DNA of 64,000 bases from Acanthococcus lagerstroemiae (taxonomy: Eukaryota; Arthropoda; Insecta; Hemiptera; Eriococcidae): NCBI GenBank assembly GCA_031841125.1, contig CM063109.1, positions 65,850,914 through 65,914,913 on the forward strand, read 5' to 3'. How positions within the stretch are numbered: the first letter of the stretch is position 1; each line of letters starts with the position of its first letter. Below the pieces are notes generated by a model. The model saw only the letters and a list, made by a program, of their open reading frames with translations, did not search any database and was not told the origin of the DNA. Positions 44,717 to 55,590 of this stretch are shown here, one piece after another. A program made the translations under genes and the position numbers.

Positions 44717-45642
44717 AGGTAAAGGGCCAAATGTTGATCTACTTTTTCCAAATAGTCCCTGTTGCCCCCTCTCCCTCCATATCAGTACTGAACCCTGAAC
44801 TCGTGATTAATAATACATTTCAACCTTTTACTTTCACTTTTCTCAGTTGAACTTTTTCAAAAATTCAGCTAGTGGTTGACTCATAAGGATTTTGAAAAGG
44901 TCCAAAAAAACAATATTTGACACCCGGTGCCAAATGTTGATCCTTTGATGGATTTCAACCTCAGTCTCATTACATTATTTACCCTGACCGTGAAATTTAT
45001 ACATTTCGATCCATTTAAATTACATATTTTTTTCGGAACTTTTCTAAAAAATATCAAATGTTGATGTGGTCAACATTCGATACCTACGAGTAGATTAACC
45101 ATTTGACACTTATCTGAAGTATGAAAATTTTTTGCCAAATATTGATCGGTGCCAAATGTTGGTCTTTTTTCAAACCCCGAAATCTCGAACTTTGACATTT
45201 TTGAAAAACATCGAATCGGAACACTTTTTACAATTTTTTTTTCATTCGAATTCGTATGACCCGCAAATAGCCGGTTCGAAGTAAAAATTTCAAAATCTTC
45301 CAAAGGTACTTCATACTCAAATCAGTGTATATAAACACCCACATTATGTCGAAAAATGAATTAAAGTACATATTACCATTCGATATTTCCTAACTACTTT
45401 TTCTTAAATTTGAAAATTGTTGAATTTTAGCACATGTTTCAACACAGAAACTTCGAAATTATCACGCGAAAACACAAATTACGTGTTCAGAGCCGAAACT
45501 GTACTTAACGGTAGGTGAAGGTTCACTCTATATAATTCACCATAAAAAAAAAAGTTGCGAGCGCTTCAACGGATATTTATTGAACCTTGAAGAAAGGAAC
45601 AACATTTGATACTTACGTTAAATCAACATTGACACTGTACCT
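44717..45642. mobile_element. Non-autonomous pogo-like element with subterminal repeats
   Basis: The left end AGGTAAAGGGCCAAATGTTG and the inverted right end AGGTACAGTGTCAATGTTG match well; the right end is followed by TA. Internal copies of (G)CCAAATGTTGATC occur near 44724, 44927, 45052 (with an inverted GTCAACATTCGATA beside it), 45134, 45151 and, inverted, 45601. The pattern AGGTAAnGnGCCAnnnGTTGA is shared with the ends of the transposon at 50950-56255. No transposase inside. Confidence 0.65.
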
Positions 45643-45748
45643 TAATGGTGAAAAAATTATTCACGTCACTCATCTTAGGGGGGACAATTGACTGTGGCTT
45701 GAGCTTAATGAAAATGACACGTTCCTCTCTTAATTTAGCACTTACAAT

Positions 45749-46114
45749 CAGGGACGTACTGATAGGGGGACAGGGGGCAACTTTACACCCCCCTGTAGGA
45801 ATTTTTACTCAGTAGTTGGGAAAATTTGCCATTTCAGTCAGGTGAGTTGGAGAAATCCAACGAGTTAAAAGTTAAAACGTTTTGTTTTTTTTTACTTTCA
45901 CACTTGGGAACTGAGCTGAGAAGTTGGGAAAACCCGAACAAGTCAAAAGGTTTTTCTTCTTTGCATTGAGTTAAGTCAGTTGGAAAAATCCAACAGGTAA
46001 AAAGATATTTTTTCGCTTTGATACTTGGGAATTCTGAGATGAGTCAGTTGGAACTTTCACAATTTTTATCCCCCCCCCCACCCCACCCCAGAAAAACTCT
46101 TCGGTACGTCCTTA
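45749..46114 (+). mobile_element. Non-autonomous hAT-like element, 366 bp, perfect 8 bp duplication
   Basis: CTTACAAT lies at 45741-45748 and again at 46115-46122. Left CAGGGACGTACTGATAGGGGG; right inverted TAAGGACGTACCGAAGAGTT. The interior repeats (C)TTGGGAA...GTCAGTTGGA...ATCCAAC..GT.AAA units about three times, as in the copies at 13095 and 38265. Confidence 0.85.
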
Positions 46115-46122
46115 CTTACAAT

Positions 46123-47150
46123 TCTTAAATTATAAAAGTGAACAATGGAAATAACAATGCAGCACCGTCTAATTGAGAAAAAAATTCCCATGTGCAGCAC
46201 CGCTACACCTGAAATTTCCCTTTCAAATCTCAGCACTCACGATGAATTCGACGCCTTAGAGCAAAATTGGGATATAAACCTGCACTAGAGTGCGTTGAAA
46301 AATCACCTGTGCGGGTGAAAATAAATGAGTGATCATGTGTGTTCTTTCAAATAGAAAAACTGCTATCTTCAGGAGGGTAAAAAAATGAGTAGAAATTATT
46401 CTACTAGTAGAACTGATTTTAAAATTCAAATTTTTGGTGATGATTGCAGATAAATTTAGGAAAAGTTTTCTTTAAAAGTGAATTTCTAATCAACTTAATG
46501 ATAGTTGAAGTTTGCTACACGTTTATGGTAAATCATACGCGATCATCCAAATACATACAGGTCTGCCAACACTTGAAACCTTAAGTTTACATCCCAATAG
46601 TGCTATCTACATTTTTTTGGGGAAATGAGTTATTGGTATCATTGGAAAGGAAATTTCATCCTCTATCATGTGCAACACTGCATGTTGATGCTAGTAAAAC
46701 ATCAACTTTACGCAAGCATGACGTCACGATTTCGTAACACAGGTGTGATAGGCTACTGAAATCTTTTTTCTCCCTTTTCTGCCAATTTCAATAAAATGTA
46801 GATAACACTATTTTGCTCTAAGGTGCCAAACTGAAGTTTCGCTGTTTGCGGTACGAGATTCCACTAAATTACGCTATGAGTATGTCACATAAAAGAATTA
46901 TTCTGGACTTTGACAAAAAATTTTTGCTACATATGAAAAAAATGTAAGTCACCAACCATGCTGAATGCAATGTCCTCGTCGTGACACGAATTTCCTTGTC
47001 ATGGCAAGAAGATTCAACTCGGGCCACGACGAGGACAACTAAACACTAAACAGAATTACGCTGAAACATTCTCACGGCTCTATGGACTGAAGGTATATGC
47101 TATTTGCAAATTAAATGATGGCTAATCATTTAGTATGATCTAATAATATA
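46123..47150. other. No gene seen; short perfect inverted repeat
   Basis: TGTCCTCGTCGTG at 46971-46983 is inverted exactly at 47025-47037. Otherwise AT-rich without recognisable features. Confidence 0.45.
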
Positions 47151-47153
47151 CTT

Positions 47154-47274
47154 GGTGTTGTGAGACGTATGGCGGTGCACGCATGCCAAAGTGGCCCCTG
47201 AGACACCGCACCCCCGGCACCGGAAACTACCCTTTCGGGCATCGCATCAGTACCGAGGGGAACCTACCAGTAGG
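47154..47274 (+). repeat. ~110 bp GC-rich interspersed repeat, copy 3
   Basis: GGTGTTGTGAGACGTATGGCG at the start, GCACGCATGCCAAAGTGGCC in the middle, TACCGAGGGGAACC at the end: about 90% like the copy at 34178. Target duplication not evident here. Confidence 0.75.
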
Positions 47275-48055
47275 TTTGATTTTTTTTAAAGCGAGACGTA
47301 ATAAGAATCCACGAAAAAAAAATTCACAGTTACCTATTCATAAAATAAAAGATTTAATGATCAAGCTGGTTAATTTCGTCGGGACCAAATTCTACTGATC
47401 ATTTTTTTTTTTTTTTAATCAGAACTGCCGGATAGGCATACACCGATATTGTTCGACCTAGAAATAATCACGATCTGGGCTAGCACTCCAGCGAGTGCGG
47501 CTTCAAATTTGGTACTGATAAAAATACACTAGGTTTGCCATATTCCATGACAAAAAAAATCTTAACACTCTGATTCTATTATTTGAAAAATGACCCACAA
47601 CGAGGACAATTTATCCCTGGGACCGTTTTGGAAGTAGGCTACATTGACTTTCTATCGGAGTTAATTACATACAGTTGCCAATGTGATTCTCGAAGTTTTT
47701 ACAATAATATTGTGTAACTAGTTTGATCCAACACGGAAAGATGATGCTGGCATACAATATTCTCTCAGGAAAAAACTATGATGGGACAGCCACGATAAGG
47801 ACAAATAAAGGGGCATTTAAGTTTTATTATATCCTTATAGAAAATATCTACATCATTGCTATTGTGCTGAGGAAATCGAAAACAACATTCCCCACATGTC
47901 ATAAGAATTTTTTTTCATCTAGAGTTCTTAGTTCACAAATTGGCTGGGACAAAAATATTAACATTCTTGTACAATAACCCAGGTGTTGATGCAGGACATC
48001 TAGAGAAGATGACTTAAATTTCTCTAGAGCGTAGCTAATGATTACTTCTTCCTCT
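47275..48055. other. No gene seen
   Basis: T-run at about 47403-47417; an 84-codon plus frame at 47723-47977 has no recognisable domain. Confidence 0.45.
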
Positions 48056-48059
48056 CATG

Positions 48060-48440
48060 CCCTTTTTATAAGAGTGCTTAATTCTTTTTGAATTCTGTCT
48101 GTATTTCATTCTCCAGATCTATTAGGTGATCATAAGTTGACCGGTGTTTACAAAAACCAGCTTGTTGTGACGATAGTATATGGTTTTCTTCTAAGTAGTG
48201 AAGTAAGCGAAAAGCAATCATTTTTTCCATCAGCTTGCAGGAGACATATGTTAGGGAAATTGGTTCGAAGTTATTTTTATCGAGACGGTCTTGTTCGGTT
48301 TTGGTATAGGTATGACTCTATTGCCTTTCTCCATAAATCAGGAAAGCTTTGTTGTTGCCAAATTTGGTTATACAGCTGGAGTAAAGTAAGTTTGAGATCC
48401 TGTGGGGCTTCTTTAATTAATCTGACTGAAATTTAATTAA
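48060..48440 (-). pseudogene. Jockey/I-type LINE reverse transcriptase fragment
   Basis: Read on the minus strand from 48440: LLQLYNQIWQQQSFPDLWRK, then after a frameshift VIPIPKPNK, a SCKLMEKMIAFRLLHYLEEN segment and ILSSQQAGFCKHRSTYDHLI. These match the fingers region of jockey, R1 and I-type enzymes (fP-x-x-W-k-x-A, IPKPgK, cK-x-mE, S-x-x-QaGFR-x-x-rST). The frame ends at a stop after QTEFKKN, before the first catalytic aspartate. Palm and everything downstream are missing, so it is a dead internal fragment. The strand-upstream neighbour (48550-49440) belongs to another LINE type. Confidence 0.8.
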
Positions 48441-48549
48441 ATTAATATCTCATTTTTCATTCATGGTTTTCTCCTTTCTGCCAGATTTATTGTTTTTCCT
48501 CCTCCAGCCACTTGCCTTCAATACAAATTTCTTTCATTTCTTCGTTTTG

Positions 48550-49440
48550 ATATTCTTATCTTTTTATTACCTTTTTCAATAACTCCAAATTTCATTTTGC
48601 TTTTACTTTCTTCTTATTCATATTTTTAAATTTAAACCTACATTTCATTACTACTAAATGGTGGTTATTAACTATATGCGCTCCTGGGTATATCTTACAA
48701 TCCAATATTTGATTTTTATGTCTTCTTCTCGTCATAATATTATCTATTTGATATCTTCTTTCATTTCCTGAGCTTTTCCAAGTGTACGTATATTTTCTTG
48801 TCTTATGATTTTTAAACAGAGTGTTTCCAATAATTAATTTATATTCTTCACAAAATTCTACGAGCCTCGACCCTCTTTCATTTCGCTCTCCTAAACCATG
48901 TTCTCCGCTTACCCCTTCTTCCTGCCTCTTGCTCTGGCGTTCAACCTCCCACCATAATTGAATTTTCTTCTCTTTACTTTGCTTAATATTTCATCAATTT
49001 CTTCACAAATTTTTTCTAGTTCTTCTTCATTATAACTTCCCGTTAGCATATAAACTTGCACTATCACTAAATATACTGTGTACCTGAAATTCTTACCATT
49101 CATGTACTTTCACTATGTTGAGTATAACTTTGTACTCTATTCCCTACAATCTCATTCGTCATAATATCTACGCCTGCTTGCCCGTCCAAACATCATTTTC
49201 TTCTGGTCATCTCACTTCGCTAATTCCTCCATCATATCTAATTTTATTCATTTCATTTCTTTCTTTTAGTTTTCTAATTTGCCCACCTCAATCAGTTTTT
49301 ACATCCGGAATTATTATATATTTACTTTGTGAGTTGCCATCTTAATTGTGGCGGAGACGTATCTCCAAGGAAGCATATACTCATATAGTTTCTTCTTGCT
49401 TTCATTAGGGTTTCCTTTTCCTGTGTTCCGTTAGTTCTTC
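48550..49440 (-). pseudogene. RTE-like LINE apurinic endonuclease domain, decayed
   Basis: Minus strand. From about 49320: KLKERNEMNKI, ISEVR (usual LSETRW), GQAGVDIMTNEIVGNRV. From 49060: IVQVYMLTGSYNEEELEKI, NYGGRLNARARG (usual GDFNAKVG), then after a frameshift GERNERGSRLVEFCEEYKL, IIGNTLFKNH, KYTYTWKSSGNERRYQIDNI and IYPGAHIVNNHHLVVMKCR. The order and spacing are those of the endonuclease that nicks target DNA in RTE-like LINEs. Key residues are lost: the GDFNA is GGRLNA and the SDHxLV motif is NNHHLV, so the nuclease would be inactive. Several stops and frameshifts. No matching reverse transcriptase follows it. Confidence 0.85.
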
Positions 49441-49508
49441 TTTAGGCCCCCTCACCACGCCAAGGTAGTACACATACAGAGGGTTCTAAGAAAAAATCCA
49501 AAATAAGA

Positions 49509-49527
49509 AGAGAGAGAGAGAGAGAGA
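49509..49527 (+). repeat. GA microsatellite
   Basis: About nine GA units within a purine-rich stretch that runs on to about 49640. Confidence 0.85.
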
Positions 49528-49892
49528 AAAAGAAGATACGGAAGACTCAAGGATGTCAGGATACTTTGAATGTGAAAGATAGAAAATGGAGGAAAGGGAA
49601 GACAAGAAGAGAAATGTTGAATTTTAAAATCAAATAATGTGCGAACAGAGTCCTAGCTGTCACGAGGTTTCCTGTTATATTTTTAATTTGGAATTTGGGA
49701 AACGGGTAATTCATATTTCATATTTTCCCTGGGAAAACAGGAATTGGGAATTCTTGCAACAAAATTTTATTGGGAAAATGGAAAACTGTAATTTCGAATT
49801 GAAAATAGTCAAAAATGTTGGAAAATGGGAAACATCCCTGGCAATTATGTTATTTTACAATATGTGAACATAAATATGCTTCAGTGGTCCAG

Positions 49893-49910
49893 TGGCGCCG
49901 AACAGGAGAC
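49893..49910 (+). other. tRNA-Lys primer-binding-site-like word
   Basis: TGGCGCCGAACAGGAGAC resembles the primer-binding site complementary to the tRNA-Lys 3' end used by many LTR retroelements, with one base missing and one added. The preceding CA would suit an LTR end, but no LTR pair or gag/pol similarity was found. It may be chance, or the CAGTGGCGCC could be a hAT-type end. Confidence 0.15.
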
Positions 49911-50945
49911 CGACGAGAGTGTCGGGGTCGGTCCATGGGGGTTGGACCGCGAAGCCTCTTAGTAACTGCCAAAAATTTCATTCTTTTATCTCCCGTCCAT
50001 CATATCGATTCCATTCGATAACCAGACCTTTTTTTTACTGTATACCAACCGTATCAGACTGTATTTAAGAAGACTTATGTTTGTATTTTCGCTTCCCCCT
50101 TGTTAAAATTAGGTTATTCATTGGACTCTAGTTTATTTTCTTAAACATTTTATTCATTTATTACTCGAACTGAATAATAACCACTCAATTATTCCAACAA
50201 TGAAACCAGTTCATTTTTCTTACTTATGCGGAAGAATTCACCTACCTGTTCCTCAGGCGTACACATATTCTTTGTATTCTCTTCTGCCTTTGTATGCTCG
50301 AAGTAATTCTCGATTTCTGTGAGAAACGTAGAAAAAAATGTTTTTTCCTCCTCGATGTTGGAAATGTGACGTGTACCAATTACATTGCCGTTAAACGAGG
50401 TCCCACGCTTTACAATGGAAGAAAAAACCACTACAATGAGCGGTTACTTCGCGGCTTACTATGTAACTACTCTTCTACAACCACACAGCACATTACATCT
50501 TTGAATATTATTACACGAAGACAGTCAATAAATTACTTAGAAACCAATATTCTGTGTTTCAGGTGCAGATGATATACGAAAAGTCGATGCTAGTTCGAGC
50601 TGTCTGGTGTTAAAAACATGACTACGTACCTACATCTGACACGAAAAAGCTGTAAGTATAGCTGTATAGTTGGTTCGATTAGAATAGCTCTCCTATATTT
50701 TTCAATCAGTTATCATCGAGAATGGGAGAATGTAATCCAAGTCATTAGGAGGAATGGGGAGGGGTTGGAGGTAAAAAATTATTAAATTTTCACTTATCCA
50801 GCATCGCTTCTCTCATGATTGTTCCGTACAAAAGGGCGTCGAAGTTCATGAATCCTATATGGAGTGAGATGAAATTTTTAAAGTTGATATCGTAGTTTTA
50901 TGTAAAAGTAGTAAAAAAATTCTCGAAAAAAGTCCAGTTTTTTAC
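49911..50945. other. No gene seen
   Basis: AT-rich. Overlapping frames of 80-92 codons on both strands at 50189-50572 show no recognisable domain. Confidence 0.45.
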
Positions 50946-50949
50946 TTTA

Positions 50950-51413
50950 AGGTAACGTGCCAGTGGTTGAAAGGATAAGAAGGTTTCATTGAATTTTTGA
51001 TTATTACTGAGCGAGAAATTATCATAGGAGGCTTGATATTAGCGAGGGTTATACTAGGCACTTGTATGAATATATTTCATTCTCGTTTGAAACAACAGTA
51101 CTGTCTAGGAAAAAATTGTGAATTTTTTTAATTGAACTTTTTTTTGCCTAGTGATTGAGAACTTTATTAAAGTACGGCAATTCAATTATGGTTGTTACTG
51201 AGGAGTAGGTGTTTAATCTACCTAAAAGATTCCACCCTCTTTTCAACACTCCTAAAAAACTTACTAACTGGAATTTAAAAGATAACCTTTCAATCAGTTA
51301 TTACAATGTGAGTAATAACTGTATTCTTCTCACAATAGGCACCTATAATAAGTGGTTATAAATTTGAACTTGTCCAGTAATTAAAACCCTTTTTGTCCAA
51401 TGGTTGAAAATCT
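50950..51413. repeat. Subterminal repeats, left side of the pogo-like element
   Basis: CCAGTGGTTGAAA at 50960, CCTAGTGATTGAGAA near 51147, GTCCAGTAATTAAAACC near 51372 and GTCCAATGGTTGAAAATC at 51395, plus an inverted CTTTCAATCAGTTATTAC near 51287. Such arrays are often transposase-binding sites; here that is inference. Confidence 0.6.
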
Positions 51414-53298
51414 CTATTTTATTATTCAAGGGATATTAATTCGAGTTATTGGTGCTTTTTAAATGGACATTTTTCTGTATGATCTCAACTTTAGTTTGAA
51501 ATAGTAATTATGAGTAATACATACATTGTACAAGGTGAACAAAGACCGAGATAAAAAGCTATTTAGAAGGGCTTTCTATTGTAAATACTGAAACTTGACC
51601 AATGAGAAAGACAATTTAATAATAACTCGTACTTAATTACATAAAATGGGTTAGGTACAAATTATTTCCTTTTATCGTATTTCTACTGAGTCAAATTTCA
51701 ACGGAAAATTTGAAATGTCCTGTCTGCCGTTTTATTTTTCTGCTCTCCATTGATGGTTTTTTGAAATTTTGTACAGTCTCCTCTCTAGCATATTTTCAAT
51801 ATGGTCGACATTAGGGTAGGTGAATGCGTTATCGACCTTTGTACTCTTACGAAGGAATTTCACCTTGTAAGTTTCAAAGATTTCCAAAACACAACCAATG
51901 TAATACACCAATATTTTCGGCTTTGTTAATTGGTGTTTTACCATTACAGAATCGTCAACATTGATCTCATCACTAGCGAAGTTTGTTTCCTTATCAACAT
52001 TTTCAATATCGGAAAAGGTCTCAGGATCACGACTGTCATCAGGCTCATCACTCATGAACAGTGGCGCAACGTCATCTTCATCCTCTGAACTGTCTTCATC
52101 TTTCTGCACCGTCAATTACGATTCGCCAATAATTTCTCCTTTTTGTTATTTTCTACTGCCAGTCTTTTCTTTTCTTTTCTCTTCTCTTTTTTCTCGTCTT
52201 TCTTGAACAGCTCTAAATTTCTCAATTTTTTTTTCTAATAATTTTGGTAATGTTTGGAGGGGATTGCCTGAATGCGCCTATTAAGATTCTTTGTTTTTTT
52301 TTTGTTGTGTTTTTTAACTCTCTTTAAATGGACCTTCACTGGTTTTGGAAAAATGAGAGTTTTCACAGGGCTTGGCCAGATCTGTGCGGTTGTACCACTA
52401 TCATTTACATCAATTTCTTTAGTCGAGGATTCGTTTAAAATTAATTAAATTTGGTGTGGACGCATTTCTTGGTGTTAGACTTGAATTGTTCGATGCTATA
52501 GAGTTGGATTGTCTGGAGCTGGACTTGGATTATTAAGAAACTTGTCAACAAGATTGATATGGGCTGAACTTGGATTATTAGGAAACTCGTCGACAGGAGT
52601 CATATTTAAAGAGCCCGATCCATCCCTAAGTCGCAGTACATCAGATGACTGATCAGGTGTTTTACTCAATGTACACTAATACATAAACAACGATCTGTCT
52701 TCCCATTCAGCAATTTCATCGTTCTTCAGGGCATTTACAAAAAATATTAAATTTTTTTCCAGGCCAAGAAACTGTTCTAAATTCTTCGAATAAGCTTTCT
52801 TCATGGGGTCATCATTCACTTTCGATTTTTCCAATGGGACTGTATTTGTACTTTCATCAAAATTTAAAAACTTTGCCATATTGGGGTTCCAGGGACAAAG
52901 GCCACAAGCTCTGAAACCATTAATAATAGTTTCTTGAAAAATTTTAGGTAATGTGTCCTGCAGGATTGCAGCGACATTTTTCAACTCAACCTTTGCATAA
53001 TTACTGTTTTCTCTCCAAACACGGACACTTTCTTTCCAATCAGTTTTTGAAGAATGGAAAACGGCCGCATCACAAGGTTTCATCAAATGTGTAGCTTGTG
53101 GGAGTAATTGCATCACTTCTACACCATTTGCTTCACACAATTTTGATAAGTGGTAGGTGTCATGGGATGCGTGACCATCAAGAAATATTAGAACTGGTTT
53201 TGGAATATTTCTTTCATTCAACCAAGGAATGAAGGAATTCACAAAATATTCATAAAACCTATTATGTCGCATCCAGCCAGTTGGAGATTTCCCAATGC

Positions 53299-53487
53299 CA
53301 GGGACGGCGCGATCTTGTATTCTGCGGGGGGGGGGGGGTGTTTATTAAAATTTTCCATACGCGTATGTGCGCTTTTTTTGCCGACTGTAGAATTGCCGAT
53401 GAAGTACTAAAAAATGTCAATGAAATGCCGACGAGTATAAAATGCGTGGGGGTGTTCCACCCCCCCACCCCCCTCGCGACGTCCCTG
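53299..53487. mobile_element. Non-autonomous hAT-like element in the transposase, perfect 8 bp duplication
   Basis: CCCAATGC at 53291-53298 and 53488-53495. Left CAGGGACGGCGCGATCTTG; right inverted CAGGGACGTCGCGAGGGGG. 189 bp. Removing it and one repeat copy restores continuity between the PDYW and IGKSPTGWM words of the transposase. Confidence 0.9.
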
Positions 53488-53510
53488 CCCAATGCACCAA
53501 TAATCAGGGA

Positions 53511-54605
53511 TTTTTTTTTTCAATCTACAAATTGCTCACTTCCAGTGGTGGATTTAGAAATTTTCCAAGGAGGTTATTTTGAAAATAAGACTTTTTCTAC
53601 CTCCGCTCCTTAAAAAACCGAGATGGATGTCATTTTAAAAATTTCTCAAGACAAGTTTCATAATGTGATTAAATTGTTTCAAAATGAACAATGTAGACTG
53701 TAGTGCTGCAGATACTCAAAAACAGGGGGAAAACTCAAAATTCGCAATTTTTTTCCTCTTCGGCCAGAAGAGGGGTGTCTGAACCCTCGAAACACCCCCC
53801 ATAGATTCGCCACTGCTCACTTCCATAGGATTTTTACATCTTGTTTCCCGTCTCATAGAAGTGGCGAGTTCTTTTTGCTTATAATTATTCCTTAAGGGAA
53901 TATAGGCACATCTTAAAAATAATACATTATGCTGCACTTAATTTTACTTATAATTTACCCCTCTTTCCTATTCAATTCTATTTTTGACTTCTAGAATTAT
54001 TTTTACATGTTTTTTTATTTAGATTTTTTTTTTTTCATGATGTCCTTCTCCAGCTCAATGATATTATATTTTTCTTTTAATTTTTCTAGTTTTCTGCTGT
54101 CTCTGAAGGTATGGTATGGGGTGTCTTCCTCTTCACAGCATTCCCTGCATGTACCATCTTTAACTATTTTAAACTTTTGTAGGTAGTTTGCAAAATTCCC
54201 GTGGCCACTTAGATATTGTGTGAGGTAGTAATCTGATTTAAAAATTTTTATTTTTCATTCTGGTTTTGATATCTGGGATTAGTTTAACTGTTCTTCTTCC
54301 TGTTTTTTCCTTATTGTATGACTTTTGCCAATTTTGAATCGCCTCTTCCTTTATTTATTTTATATTATTGTTTTGAGTTATTTTGTTTATTTCACCAGCT
54401 TTATATTTTACTTTACGTGAACTGCTGTAAAGGAGATCGTTCTGTATCCTGATATTACATTTATTAATAAGAGTCTTTGCAAGGTTTTTGGTTTTTTAAT
54501 GTCTGATTTTCTTATTCTTTCAAAGTAAATTGAGGAACCGTATTCCGACATTGATCGAAAGAGGGCGTTGTATAAGATTTTTATTTTCTGAGTATCATAT
54601 CCAGA
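53511..54605 (-). pseudogene. R1-like LINE 3' end inserted in the transposase
   Basis: Minus strand, from about 54605: YDTQKIKILYNALFRSMSEY, GSSIYFERI, QRLLLINVISGYRTIS, then WQKSYNKEKTGRRTVKLIPD, LTQYLSGHGNFANYLQKF, and DGTCRECCEEEDTPYHTF, ending MKKKKI. The order (YGS, Q..LL.I..GYRT, GR.T..LIP, LTQxLSGHGxFxxYL, C-x2-C-x8-H) is that of the region after the reverse transcriptase in R1-clade LINEs. About 500 bases of 3' untranslated sequence follow, holding a hAT-like element, and then a ten-base A-tail at 53512-53521 on the minus strand. The catalytic domain is missing (5' truncation). No clear target duplication. The upstream piece ends at LPNEISAS of the transposase and IPDYWCIG resumes after the A-tail. 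Confidence 0.85.
53543..53815 (-). mobile_element. Non-autonomous hAT-like element in the LINE 3' region, perfect 8 bp duplication
   Basis: CTCACTTC at 53535-53542 and 53816-53823. Left CAGTGGTGGATTTAG; right inverted CAGTGGCGAATCTATGGGGG. The interior AAAAAACCGAGATGGATG is the inverse of a word in the element at 23050-23298, so they are the same family in opposite orientation. 273 bp. Confidence 0.9.
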
Positions 54606-55012
54606 AGCAGATATTTCATTTGGTAGTTGAGTGTACCGAACGACTACCATGGGGTGTCATTTCTCCGGCAGCGTTGATTGTTAGAGGTACATTAACTTTT
54701 TTTTTCGTCATTTGGAGACACAATGTAAACATTCTTATCCCCTTGTCGTGCCAAAACTTTTGAATCATTCGGATTCAAATACATCACTGTCTCGTTGTAA
54801 TTGAAAATTCGCGGGAGGTCTTTAAAAGAACTCGTCAAGTTTTTTTCCTCGTAAATATTGACCTATCTTTGAAAACCGTTTTCGACAAATTTCTTTTTTG
54901 ACTTTTGCGCGCGACGAGCTCAATTTTTGAGGAGTTTATTCTGAAATTCGATGGTGTCTCTTGAGGAATAAATGGAACCATTTATTCCCGGGGCGATGAT
55001 TTTTAAACATCG

Positions 55013-55254
55013 TGTGTCTCATGCACACTTCACCTAAGTACAAAAACGGGTTTTTTCAGGAGAGCGATTTGAAAATTATAAATAACGTTGTGTTATATAC
55101 GTGGCTCTAATGGTTTACGCCATCTAGCGGGCTAAAAAAGGAAGTAATTCATAATTTGCGAGTATAGTCCGATAGAGGGCATCGAGATCTATAAGAATAT
55201 GTATTAAACTAATTTTCGTCAAAATGTCACTTAGGTCAAGAATGCATGAGACAC
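55013..55254. mobile_element. 242 bp MITE in the transposase N-terminal region
   Basis: GTGTCTCATGCA...ACCTAAGT at the left end is inverted as ACTTAGGT...TGCATGAGACAC at the right, 26 bp with about three differences. The flanks suggest a 3 bp TCG duplication. It separates the two DNA-binding segments of the pogo-like transposase. Confidence 0.65.
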
Positions 55255-55590
55255 TCGACATAATGTTTAATTTTGCCAAACAACGATTTTTTTGTACACT
55301 CTCAAGTTCTCCTTCTTTCGTAACAGGACACCCTCTTTTTTGCCGTTCCCATATTCACGACACAAGAAACTCTTCGTAATTCTTGAGTTGAGACTCAGGG
55401 CCCATACTTGTCGTCAGAAATTTTCCTTTATTCCTGTAATATAATGTTGTTACTGGAATATCGCGATCCTCTGCGGCTCGAAGTACTGATATTATTTACC
55501 TGATTTCTATTAACGCTGCCTCCATTCTATCCTCAGAATACTGCCAAGCATATCTAAGAAAATAATTTTATCCATGAATAAAATGCTGTT

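Larger units (their letters stand above)
51732..55556 (-). pseudogene. Pogo/Tigger/jerky-like DDE transposase, disrupted
   Basis: Domains on the minus strand, N to C. An HTH_psq-like DNA-binding segment at 55262-55556 (DRMEAALIEIR, AAEDRDIPVTTLY, RNKGKF, QLKNYEEFLVS, RGCPVTK) has two in-frame stops. A CENP-B-type second DNA-binding segment lies at 54847-55012 (RPGNKWFHLFLKRHHRISE, stop, TPQKLSSSRAK). The DDE_1 catalytic core opens at 54866 with LPRIFNYNETVMYLNP, where the family has the first catalytic aspartate in DET; here it is asparagine. Then KVLARQGDKNVYIVSPNDEK, frameshift, INAAGEMTPHG. After the insertions come IGKSPTGWM and the 198-codon stretch 52676-53272, with the second aspartate in FLDGHASHDT and the third in LMKPCDAAVF. 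The acidic and basic tail ends at 51732 with VKFLRKSTK and FTYPNVDHIENML, typical of this family's C-terminus. Clearly dead. Confidence 0.9.

Noticed and set aside
48137..48436. 99-codon plus-strand frame
   Set aside because: It is the complement of a clear minus-strand LINE reverse transcriptase fragment.
49893..49910. An LTR retroelement or endogenous viral copy starting at the primer-binding-site-like word
   Set aside because: No paired long terminal repeats and no gag, protease, reverse transcriptase or envelope similarity nearby; kept only as a low-confidence site.
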